Assembly (NCBI GenBank): GCA_964592125.1
Contig: CAZQBV010000096.1
Span: forward strand, 1 to 10,429
Origin: UBA5399 sp964592125
Lineage (GTDB): Bacteria > Bacillota > Clostridia > Christensenellales > Christensenellaceae
Direction of reading: 5' to 3'
DNA length: 10,429 nt
Of the stretch, positions 1 through 5,938 are shown piece after piece (position 1 is the stretch's first letter; every line of letters starts with the position of its first letter). The notes under the pieces were generated by a model. It was not told where the DNA came from, did no database searches, and saw only the letters and a program-made list of their open reading frames with translations. A program made the position numbers and the translations under genes.

Positions 1-2
1 CG

Positions 3-53
3 GCTATAGAAATCATTGCTTTTGCAACGATTTCTATTAGAGATTAGTATTAT
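3..53 (+). repeat. Left copy of a 51-bp inverted end repeat with an internal hairpin
   Basis: This segment is identical, in reverse complement, to 10379-10429, without a mismatch over 51 bp. Inside it, 6-19 and 24-37 form a 14-bp stem with a TTTT loop. The one A/C mismatch becomes a G-U pair if the other strand is transcribed. No T-run follows the stem on either strand, so it does not look like an ordinary intrinsic terminator. It lies just downstream of the minus-strand DUF7000 gene. It could be one end of a larger element or one copy of a dispersed hairpin repeat. The identity and the fold are seen directly; the role is unknown. Confidence 0.9.
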
Positions 54-79
54 GTGCGCAGACTGCTTGCACCCCGCAC

Positions 80-559
80 TTATTTTATGCACTTTAAAAT
101 TTCTTCCACAGCATCGGCAGCCGCTTTTTCAATTTTGAAGGACAACGCATCCAAATCATCAAAGTCCGGCATGTCCACTAGCACAGTTTCCAGCACAGAA
201 TACTTTGGCATTGCGGTCAGTTCTCGGTTCCAGTTGGTCGCTTTCAGCAAGTCCCAATATTCTTTTTGCACCTGCGCGTTCTGCCCCATCAGCCACAGCT
301 CAAAGCGCATCTTTTTATGGTTCAAAACAATGCCAAAGCGCAGTTTTCTCTTCCGCAAAAACGCATTGAAAAAGGGAAAATAGCTGAAATCCATATAGCC
401 CGGCGATACATTCCCAAAGTCAAACTCCTCTGGGAAGCCATTCGAACAGTGCGCTTTCAGGCGCATCATGTATTTTAGCAGCTGCTCATAGGCAATTTGC
501 ACCTCGCCTAGTTCCATTTGCTTTTGATATTCCGCCACATATTCGCTCAGCTTTCTCAA
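80..559 (-). CDS. DUF7000 family protein
   Basis: A 159-residue soluble protein of unknown function that I recognise as the DUF7000 family from its overall pattern: an N-terminal helix with LSEYVAEYQKQMELGEVQ, a central GYMDFSYFPF and LRFGIVLNHKKMRFELWL strand region, and a C-terminal PDFDDLDALSFKIEKAA helix. The preferred start is TTG at 559, because AAAAGGGGA lies 9 nt upstream and relatives begin close to this point. An in-frame ATG at 589 would add ten residues (MEGRKRGVSA), but it has only an AGGGG placed too close. It lies 39 nt (or 9 nt) after the MFS gene and is probably co-transcribed with it. No catalytic motif, signal peptide or membrane segment is seen. The family name is from memory, not a search. 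Confidence 0.75.
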   Translation of the reverse strand: MRKLSEYVAEYQKQMELGEVQIAYEQLLKYMMRLKAHCSNGFPEEFDFGNVSPGYMDFSYFPFFNAFLRKRKLRFGIVLNHKKMRFELWLMGQNAQVQKEYWDLLKATNWNRELTAMPKYSVLETVLVDMPDFDDLDALSFKIEKAAADAVEEILKCIK

Positions 560-598
560 TGCACTCACTCCCCTTTTCCTGCCTTCCATGCCCCTATG

Positions 599-1879
599 CT
601 ATTGTCCCTGCGCATCAGCGGTCTTTGGCGTGGGGTACAGTGGTTGCCCCGGTTTCTTTTGCAGCCGCAGTGCCAGCAGCCCCACCACCAGCACCACCGC
701 AAAAATACTGGCCACAAACAGCCCCGTTTTCAGCCCGCTTTCCATGGGGGAATTGCTGGGAAACCAGCTTTGCATGGTTGCAAACATGCCGTCTTTCGCC
801 GCGCTGGAAACCACGCCCACCACGCCCGGGCCCGAGGCACAGCCCAAATCCCCCGCCAATGCCAGTATGGCAAACATGGCCGTTCCCCCCGCGGGGAAAA
901 ATTTGGAGGTCATGCTAATGGTGCCCGGCCACATCAGCCCCACGGAAAATCCGCACAGCGTACAACCAAACAGTGCCAGCAGCGGTATGGGGGAAAACAC
1001 CGTCAGCATATAGCTTGCCACGCACAACGTTCCAGACAGCAGCAGCGCCTTGTTCAAGTCCCACTTTGCACCCCACAGGCCATATATCGTTCGGGATATG
1101 CCCATAAACAACGCAAACGACAGGGGACCCAGCAGGTCGCCCATGGTTTTGGAAACACCCAGCCCCAGCTCTGCAAATAGCGATGCCCATTGAGACATTG
1201 CTTGCTCCGCAGCGCCCGCACACACCATAAATACCAAAAACAGCATAAACAGCTTCTTGGTAAACAATCGTTTCAGCGGGGTACGTTGGTGGTCTTCCAC
1301 CAGCTTCACCAGTGGCGTTTTGGAAAACAGCACCACGCCCGTAATGGGCACCAGTGCCCATAGCAAGGGCAGTATATACCATTGCTCCAGCCCCACCACA
1401 TTAAAAAACACCGTGGAAAGCCCAATCACAGCCACACATCCCCAGCAATAGAACGAATGCAACAGGCTCATGCTTGCGGCTTTTTTCTCGCCGGGCAACG
1501 CCTCCACAATGGGGCTTATTATCACCTCTATAATGCCGCCTCCCACTGCGCTAATGGCCACCGCCAGCACCAGCCCGGCATAGGCATCTGCAAACAGCAT
1601 GGGGAAAATGCCCACACCGCACAGCCCCACCGCTGCGCATACATGCGCCAGCAATGCCGAGGCGCGATAGCCTATTTTATCCACAAATTTGGTGGCCAAC
1701 AAATCCACCACCAGTTGTATGCCAAAGTTCATGGATATCAGCAGCGCTATCTGATCCAGCGTAATGCCAAAGTTCCGTTGGAAGGTAACAAACAGCAACG
1801 GCAACAGGCTGTTCACCGTTGCCTGCGTTACATAGCCCAAGTAACAGCTCACCCGTGTTTTGGTATAAGAAATCTCCAT
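599..1879 (-). CDS. Major facilitator superfamily transporter
   Basis: A 426-residue polytopic inner-membrane protein with about twelve hydrophobic segments in two halves. These are separated by a charged central loop near residues 195-215 (KLVEDHQRTPLKRLFTKK). The loop between helices 2 and 3 reads DLLATKFVDKIGYR, a recognisable form of the MFS motif-A region (G/D-x3-D-x2-G-x-R). The second half has the GLMWPGTISMTSKFFPAGGT segment typical of the sugar-porter and fucose-permease-like branch seen in Clostridia. Function is proton- or ion-coupled transport or efflux; the substrate cannot be read from sequence. ATG at 1879 is used, but GTG at 1882 is equally possible because a GAGGGGA site (1891-1897) lies upstream of both. 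The polar tail ends KTADAQGQ. It is followed closely by the DUF7000 gene. Confidence 0.9.
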   Translation of the reverse strand: MEISYTKTRVSCYLGYVTQATVNSLLPLLFVTFQRNFGITLDQIALLISMNFGIQLVVDLLATKFVDKIGYRASALLAHVCAAVGLCGVGIFPMLFADAYAGLVLAVAISAVGGGIIEVIISPIVEALPGEKKAASMSLLHSFYCWGCVAVIGLSTVFFNVVGLEQWYILPLLWALVPITGVVLFSKTPLVKLVEDHQRTPLKRLFTKKLFMLFLVFMVCAGAAEQAMSQWASLFAELGLGVSKTMGDLLGPLSFALFMGISRTIYGLWGAKWDLNKALLLSGTLCVASYMLTVFSPIPLLALFGCTLCGFSVGLMWPGTISMTSKFFPAGGTAMFAILALAGDLGCASGPGVVGVVSSAAKDGMFATMQSWFPSNSPMESGLKTGLFVASIFAVVLVVGLLALRLQKKPGQPLYPTPKTADAQGQ

Positions 1880-1908
1880 CACTACCCCAATCCCCTCAAT
1901 CTCTAAAG

Positions 1909-1930
1909 TGATATGATTATCAGTATACCA
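1909..1930 (-). promoter_or_regulatory. Candidate promoter and operator of the MFS gene
   Basis: On the minus strand, TGGTATACT (1922-1930) is an extended -10 box about 43 nt upstream of the MFS start. No good -35 box lies at 16-18 nt. Overlapping the expected start point is the palindrome TGATA-N4-TATCA (1909-1922), which is well placed for a repressor. The DUF4256 gene lies 118 nt upstream on the same strand and may also read through. The motifs are seen; the activity is inferred. Confidence 0.4.
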
Positions 1931-2000
1931 AACACCGGCCGTTTTTCACACAGTTTTCAAATATTGCCCACTGCGGCTTTGTTAATTTCGCCCTGTTGCA

Positions 2001-2567
2001 CTACACCCGCAGCACACCCCGAAACCCTCTTGCCGCATAGTAGGATTCCGCACCGTTGTGGTAGGTAAACACATGGTTATAGCGTCTGTCGCAAAACAGC
2101 GCACCGCCCAGCTTCCTTATCTCCTCTGGCGTGGCAATCCAGCTGGATGTTTTTTTGTCGAATTCGCCCAGCGTTTGCAGCTTTCTGTATTGCTGCTCTG
2201 TCAAAATTTCTATGCCCATATCCGCCGCCATGCCCACGGCGCTGTGTTTGGGTTTGTTCTCTTTTCTGGCTTCAAGAGCCGCTGGGTCTAGGCAAAGGCT
2301 TCTGCGCCCTGCGGGGCTTTCCGGCGCACAATCGAAAAACAGATATGCACCTGTCTGCTCGTCCTTGCCCACCACGTCCGGCTCGCCTCCGGTTTGCTCC
2401 ATCTCGTTTATGCTCCACAGCTTTTCCGCGTTGCTCTCCAGCTTTTCCTTTACCGCATGCCAGTTCAGCCCTTCGTGGCGGTGCTGGTTTGTTTCAAATC
2501 TCTTTTGCAGCACAGCCAGCAGCGTTTCGCTTTGCTGCGCGGTCAGTTTTTTCTCCCCTGCTTCCAT
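2001..2567 (-). CDS. DUF4256 family protein
   Basis: A 188-residue soluble protein matching the DUF4256 family along its whole length. Hallmarks are QKRFETNQHRHEGLNW near the N-terminus, SINEMEQTGGEPDVVG, FFDCAPESPAGRRSLCLDP, MAADMGIEILTEQQY, and the C-terminal FCDRRYNHVFTYHNGAESYY followed by AARGFRGVLRV. Biochemical function is unknown. The repeated use of conserved Glu, Asp, Arg and aromatic residues suggests a binding pocket, but no catalytic motif is known to me. The start is ATG at 2567, with GGAGG at 2575-2579 and a 7-nt spacer. An upstream in-frame start at 2606 would add MIRKIRYRNGGKP, has no better site and is rejected. It is divergent from the antitoxin gene and upstream of the MFS gene on the same strand. 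Confidence 0.85.
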   Translation of the reverse strand: MEAGEKKLTAQQSETLLAVLQKRFETNQHRHEGLNWHAVKEKLESNAEKLWSINEMEQTGGEPDVVGKDEQTGAYLFFDCAPESPAGRRSLCLDPAALEARKENKPKHSAVGMAADMGIEILTEQQYRKLQTLGEFDKKTSSWIATPEEIRKLGGALFCDRRYNHVFTYHNGAESYYAARGFRGVLRV

Positions 2568-2600
2568 TGGTTTGCCTCCATTTCGGTATCGTATTTTTCT

Positions 2601-2639
2601 TATCACCCTCCGCCGCCACTGTCAAACAGCTTCTGTTTG
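2601..2639 (-). promoter_or_regulatory. Candidate DUF4256 promoter with a 17-bp palindrome
   Basis: On the minus strand a perfect TTGACA -35 box (2620-2625) lies 17 nt upstream of a weak -10 (TAAGAA). The -35 box overlaps a perfect inverted repeat, CAAACAG-N3-CTGTTTG (2623-2639), a plausible operator. The palindrome sits between the divergent DUF4256 and antitoxin genes and could serve either. The motifs are seen directly; the function is inferred. Confidence 0.4.
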
Positions 2640-2678
2640 CAAGGCACGCCAATCTTCAGCAAATCAGTACAATTTCGC

Positions 2679-2697
2679 ACCACTTTTGTGGTATAAT
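2679..2697 (+). promoter_or_regulatory. Promoter of the antitoxin operon with overlapping inverted repeat
   Basis: TATAAT at 2692-2697 is a perfect -10 box, and it is preceded by TGG, giving an extended -10 (TGGTATAAT). This suffices without a good -35. The inverted repeat ACCAC-TTTT-GTGGT (2679-2692) covers the extended -10 element, so a protein bound there would block initiation. Type II toxin-antitoxin operons are commonly autoregulated, which fits. Transcription would start near 2704, about 18 nt before the antitoxin ATG. Confidence 0.6.
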
Positions 2698-2721
2698 AGA
2701 AACAGAAAGCGGGTGAATTTG

Positions 2722-2895
2722 ATGGAGCATGAAAAATCCTATCAGCGGATTATCCGTTCTGTTGAAATTAACATGAAAACCGAAGGCTTTGTTGTTTCAG
2801 ATCGCGCTAAAAAAGATAGCCTTGCTTTGCTTGCGGGTAAAACTTCTGCCGAGCAGATTGTACAAAGCTACCTAAAACAATATAAACATGACTGA
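2722..2895 (+). CDS. VbhA-type antitoxin of a Fic toxin-antitoxin pair
   Basis: A 57-residue protein with the layout of class I Fic antitoxins (VbhA family). An N-terminal inhibitory helix ends in NMKTEGF, followed by VVSDRAKKDSLALLAGKTSAEQIVQSYLKQY, the small helical bundle that clasps the toxin. In the family, a Ser or Thr four residues before the Glu and the Glu itself ([S/T]xxxE[G/N]) block ATP binding in the partner. Here E21 and G22 are present but the first position is N17, a departure from the usual residue. The start is ATG at 2722 behind GGGTGA (2711-2716). The gene overlaps the toxin start by 8 nt (2888-2895), the usual arrangement for translational coupling. The partner toxin is truncated, so this antitoxin is probably an orphan. 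The family assignment is by pattern. Confidence 0.8.
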   Translation: MEHEKSYQRIIRSVEINMKTEGFVVSDRAKKDSLALLAGKTSAEQIVQSYLKQYKHD

Positions 2896-3082
2896 TTATT
2901 TTACCGAGCAAGACGATATTCTTGAGAATATATTAGGCATAGAGGATGCGGAGCAATTGAAGCAGATTGAATCTGATGTTGTAAGCATCAAGCTAGTGTC
3001 TTTGGCGAAAAAACCCATACAAGGCGGGTTTAACTTTGCTCATCTAAAAGCAATTCATAGATACTTATTTGAAGATATTTAA
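2888..3082 (+). pseudogene. Truncated Fic-family toxin (N-terminal fragment)
   Basis: A 64-residue remnant that matches only the first third of a short class I Fic toxin. DDILENILGIEDAEQLKQIE resembles the usual N-terminus, followed by the leading helices and GGFNFAHLKAIHRYLFEDI. In intact relatives this is followed directly by Y-x-W-A-G and then by the catalytic HPFxxGNGR helix. Here the reading frame ends with TAA straight after FEDI. The two bases TA that would begin the next Tyr codon are still present. No downstream frame restores YxWAG or the catalytic motif before the next gene, so this is a deletion or replacement rather than a simple frameshift. The fragment cannot AMPylate. Its start is coupled to the antitoxin stop. 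Confidence 0.8.
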
Positions 3083-3132
3083 TAATTTGAAGCAAAACAA
3101 CTGCTTTAAATGCAATGACTAAGGAGATATGT

Positions 3133-3975
3133 ATGAAAAAAGACCATATAGCTTTGCCCGCTTCTACATTGAAACGATTTCGTGAGCACGGGGAAGAAGA
3201 TTTATTTTATCTTGACTTAAATAACGGGCAAATTCATAAAAAAGGTCCTTCTATTTATCAAAAGCACTCTGGGTATTATCAAAAAGAGTTTGACGATGTG
3301 TGTCAGAGTATAGAAACTCTAATAGGTAAAATTCATAAGGATATAGATATCCTGAACAAATCTCACGGAGGAGATTTTTACTCCAGTGACTATTTAAAAT
3401 CTATATCGATAGATATTTTAACCCTACAAACGGTTCGCAGACCTGAATTTCTAGAGAATGTGACAAAGCCAGATGTAACACTAAAAAAAATTGATGAAAT
3501 AGTGGTCAGCCACGCAATGGCAGGTAAACTAACTTCGAAAGTAGTGGATACAGCAAATATGTTTCGTAGAATATCGTCTGCTCCAAAAAACCGTCGTGAT
3601 TTTTTTTATAAAACTCCTTTTGAAGCAATGAAGAAAATATTTATAGATGTAGTTGAGATACAAAATTATTCGGCGATTATTAATGTAATTCCTGAGGACA
3701 TCCCAGCTACATATCTGCTAACGCCTTATCACTACTTTATTTACTGTGATTGCTACATTATAACGCTTTCGCCAAGATATGCAATTGTGCTAATGCCGTA
3801 TGTAGCGTATAAGGCGTTAAATTGTAGAGAAGGAATGGCAATTAAGGTCGCTGATGAGAGTGATGTACTGCGATTGATACCGGCTGCCATTGAAGCAACA
3901 TCGCCCTGTGTGCAAAAACATCTTATTGGTGAAAGATATATGCTGAATAAGGTAAAAGAGTCTATGCAAAATTAA
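3133..3975 (+). CDS. DUF4238-like protein (tentative)
   Basis: A 280-residue AT-rich gene encoding a soluble, Lys-rich protein. The layout resembles DUF4238 proteins: an N-terminal LPASTLKRF element in the place of the family's H-Y-V-P-x-F-x-L-x-x-F, then a FYLDLNNGQI hairpin, a helical middle part, and a C-terminal YFIYCDCYIITLSPRYAIVL strand region that corresponds to the P-L-T-P-x-x-x-x-x-L segment. Function is unknown. The start ATG at 3133 has AAGGAG (3121-3126) with a 6-nt spacer, which overrules the upstream ATG at 3115. It lies 50 nt after the broken Fic fragment, has no obvious promoter of its own and probably shares the antitoxin promoter. The gene is complete. The family call could be wrong; a profile search would settle it. 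Confidence 0.6.
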   Translation: MKKDHIALPASTLKRFREHGEEDLFYLDLNNGQIHKKGPSIYQKHSGYYQKEFDDVCQSIETLIGKIHKDIDILNKSHGGDFYSSDYLKSISIDILTLQTVRRPEFLENVTKPDVTLKKIDEIVVSHAMAGKLTSKVVDTANMFRRISSAPKNRRDFFYKTPFEAMKKIFIDVVEIQNYSAIINVIPEDIPATYLLTPYHYFIYCDCYIITLSPRYAIVLMPYVAYKALNCREGMAIKVADESDVLRLIPAAIEATSPCVQKHLIGERYMLNKVKESMQN

Positions 3976-4093
3976 CAAAACTACAAAAGACATCATAATT
4001 ATTAATAAGAATACCAACTGCCCATTATGTTTACAATGCACCCCACCAAACCAACCATTGACATTATCTACTAAATCTACTAATATAAAGATA

Positions 4094-4188
4094 CAGGGCA
4101 AGCGCCCTGCAACATATGAATAATAATGCACGGCAGGCCAGAGTGTTACAGCACTCCAGCCCTGCTGTAGAAGGTGAACCAAGCACCT
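4094..4188. other. Non-coding stretch with three consecutive hairpins
   Basis: The gap 3976-4368 holds no convincing gene. Within it lie three stems in 95 bp. The first is CAGGGC-AAGC-GCCCTG (4094-4109). The second is a long interrupted hairpin in which 4131-4137 pairs with 4161-4167 and GAGTG (4141-4145) pairs with CACTC (4152-4156). The third is AGGTG-N7-CACCT (4172-4188). The segment is GC-richer than the AT-rich genes around it. A second CAGGGC/GCCCTG stem occurs at 4328-4340, in the leader of the next gene. No U-tract follows any of them. It could be a structured RNA, a dispersed repeat or the remnant of an element end. The pairing is seen; the role is unknown. Confidence 0.4.
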
Positions 4189-4368
4189 CAACGCAACCCT
4201 ATTGGGCACCGCGCTAGATTAGTATAACAATTTAACGCGCCCGCTTCAAGAGGTAGTATATAGAATGATGAGCAAACAGTATGCGTGTGAGGATAAAATA
4301 TCTTCATGCGTTTTTTTATATGCGGCGCAGGGCAGCCCTGTAAATATGAAACCCAAGGAGACTCTCAC

Positions 4369-4566
4369 ATGAAAAAAGAAACAGACGACACTTTCCCCCA
4401 AGGTTGGAACGATGCAGATGAAGATGCCATGTTCGACACACTGCGCACTTTCACGCAAACCAACAGTTGCTGTATAAAAAACACCGCCAGCCACGATGCC
4501 ATTGCGCAAAACTCTTTTATAGAGGGGTTTATTGCCTGCTACGAATATTGCAACACCAAAAAATAG
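4369..4566 (+). CDS. Small hypothetical protein, 65 residues
   Basis: I do not recognise this protein. It is supported as a gene by a strong AAGGAG site (4355-4360) 8 nt before ATG 4369 and by a clean stop. It is acidic in its first third (KKETDDTFPQGWNDADEDAM) and has four cysteines, C34-C35 and C57 and C61, the last pair in CYEYC. It has no membrane segment or signal peptide. The cysteine pairs could bind metal or form disulfides, but the spacing matches no family I know. An in-frame upstream ATG at 4306 would add 21 residues and lacks a binding site. The leader contains the stem CAGGG-CAG-CCCTG (4328-4340) about 28 nt before the start. It stands alone between the hairpin region and the fic promoter array. 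Confidence 0.6.
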   Translation: MKKETDDTFPQGWNDADEDAMFDTLRTFTQTNSCCIKNTASHDAIAQNSFIEGFIACYEYCNTKK

Positions 4567-4590
4567 GCAAGGCGCAATGCACAGGGGCAG

Positions 4591-4774
4591 CTAATTAAAG
4601 TCCGCTTTAATTAATCCACCCAAAGTTGGCGTTAATTAAAAAAATACGGCATTTCTTTTAATTAAGTGTTGGAAAACAACTGCTAATTTAATCCAGCTTT
4701 AATTAACCTATTCAAAGTTGACATTAATTAAAAAAATGCTATGATTATTTTAATTAAGCGTTGAAAGGGTAAAT
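4591..4774 (+). repeat. 92-bp tandem duplication carrying six TTAATTAA sites
   Basis: Two imperfect direct copies, 4591-4682 and 4683-4774, lie immediately before the fic start codon. Each has three perfect TTAATTAA palindromes: 4607, 4632 and 4658 in the first copy, and 4699, 4724 and 4750 in the second. Each copy also begins with a degenerate site (4591 and 4683). Spacing within a copy is 25 and 26 bp, and every site in copy 1 recurs exactly 92 bp later. The sites are kept while much of the sequence between them has diverged, which suggests selection for binding. The likely ligand is a DNA-binding protein, perhaps the winged-helix domain of the Fic protein itself; that part is inference. 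Confidence 0.9.
4718..4757 (+). promoter_or_regulatory. fic promoter with TTAATTAA operators in spacer and at the start point
   Basis: A perfect TTGACA (4718-4723) and TATGAT (4740-4745) are separated by 16 nt, a strong sigma-A promoter. One TTAATTAA begins directly after the -35 box (4724-4731), another covers the expected start point (4750-4757), and a third lies just upstream (4699-4706). Binding at these sites should shut off transcription. The equivalent positions in the upstream repeat copy read TTGGCG and GGCATT, so that copy has lost its promoter but kept its operators. Confidence 0.75.
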
Positions 4775-4775
4775 T

Positions 4776-5927
4776 ATGTCAACCAATCGAGCCGGAACGT
4801 TTATCGCTCAACCATCGGGGTATCAATCGTTCAAGCCCAGTAAATTACCGCCAGTGCCTTCTGTGAAGATGAGTGCAGCTTTGTTGGGGTTGCTTTCCAC
4901 GGCAGACCGAAAACTTGGTCGTTTGGATGGAATAACGCAAATACTTCCCAATCCAGATTTATTTGTAGCAATGTATGTGAATAAAGAAGCAGTGCTAAGT
5001 TCACAAATTGAAGGAACGCAAGCTTCTTTAATTGATGTTCTGGAAAATGAACCTGAAAAAAAAGATGAGAGCCCACATGTTGAAGAAATTGTAGACTATG
5101 TGCGGGCAATGAACCATGGCCTAAGCCGACTGGATGAGTTTCCATTAAGTTTAAGGCTGATAAAGGAAATTCATGGGGTATTACTAGAGCATGGGCGCGG
5201 AAGCTCTAAAAATCCCGGAGAATTTAGAGCCTCCCAAAATTGGTTGGGGCCGGCTGGCTGTACGCTGCAAAACGCCGTATTTGTACCACCGGCTATTCCC
5301 GATATGATACAGGCATTAAACGACTTGGAGAGTTTTTTTTATGATGAACTGCCAATTCCCGTATTGATTAAAATTGCATTAATTCATGCACAGTTTGAAA
5401 CAATACATCCTTTTTTGGATGGCAACGGAAGAGTTGGCAGGTTACTTATTACTTTCTGGTTATGTCACGAAAAGATATTGGAAAAGCCACTACTGTACCT
5501 AAGCTACTACTTTAAGCAGAACAGACAAGAGTATTATGATCGGCTCATGGATATTAGACTGCGGGGGAACTGGGAAGGGTGGATTGATTTTTTCTTAAAA
5601 GGTGTTGCAGAGGTTTCCGACGAGGCAATATCCTCTGCAAAGCAAATTATTGCACTAAAAGAAAAATACACAAAAAAATTGTACGAATTAAACTCGAATA
5701 ACGGCAACTACCAGCGCCTTTTAGAGCAACTTTTTGAAAGCCCCACATTTTCTAATAAGCGCGTATCAGAAGCGCTGGGGGTTTCGTTTCCTACAGCCAT
5801 GACATTGGTAAATGACTTTGTGCAGCTCGGTATATTAAAGGATATTACCCCAAATAGAAAAAGAGACAAAAGGTTTCGATTCAGTGAATATATTGCTATT
5901 TTACAAAAAGGCACCGAGCTTGCATAA
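4776..5927 (+). CDS. Fic family protein (AMP transferase) with N-terminal autoinhibitory helix and C-terminal winged helix
   Basis: A complete 383-residue class II Fic protein. The catalytic motif is HPFLDGNGRVGR at 211-222: H211 is the general base, D215 binds the metal, and G216-N217-G218 with R219 and R222 bind the phosphates. The family usually transfers AMP from ATP to a Ser, Thr or Tyr of a target protein. The N-terminal part carries the inhibitory motif SSQIEG, with S75 and E79-G80 matching [S/T]xxxE[G/N], so the enzyme is expected to be self-inhibited and needs no separate antitoxin. Residues about 312-370 form a winged helix (KRVSEALGVSFPTAMTLVNDFV, shown in two parts: KRVSEALGVS and FPTAMTLVNDFV). 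AAAGGG lies 6 nt before the ATG. The target is unknown. Its end converges on clbS/dfsB with an 11-nt gap and no clear terminator. Confidence 0.93.
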   Translation: MSTNRAGTFIAQPSGYQSFKPSKLPPVPSVKMSAALLGLLSTADRKLGRLDGITQILPNPDLFVAMYVNKEAVLSSQIEGTQASLIDVLENEPEKKDESPHVEEIVDYVRAMNHGLSRLDEFPLSLRLIKEIHGVLLEHGRGSSKNPGEFRASQNWLGPAGCTLQNAVFVPPAIPDMIQALNDLESFFYDELPIPVLIKIALIHAQFETIHPFLDGNGRVGRLLITFWLCHEKILEKPLLYLSYYFKQNRQEYYDRLMDIRLRGNWEGWIDFFLKGVAEVSDEAISSAKQIIALKEKYTKKLYELNSNNGNYQRLLEQLFESPTFSNKRVSEALGVSFPTAMTLVNDFVQLGILKDITPNRKRDKRFRFSEYIAILQKGTELA

Positions 5928-5938
5928 CCTCACCCGCT

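Noticed and set aside
518..1906. Long plus-strand frames opposite the MFS gene
   Set aside because: Pro/His/Gln-rich or Ala-rich translations without start signals; they are antisense shadows of the transporter.
3079..3115. Frameshift restoring the Fic toxin after codon 64
   Set aside because: None of the three frames after 3082 encodes YxWAG or the HPFxxGNGR motif, so sequence is missing rather than shifted.
3817..4209. Minus-strand frame of 130 codons covering the hairpin region, with hydrophobic stretches
   Set aside because: It overlaps the end of the DUF4238-like gene, has no ribosome binding site, and its apparent membrane segments come from antisense reading of AT-rich DNA.
4216..4225. 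AGATTAGTAT shared with the inner part of the end repeat
   Set aside because: Ten bases of AT-rich sequence without the hairpin can match by chance; it is not a third copy.
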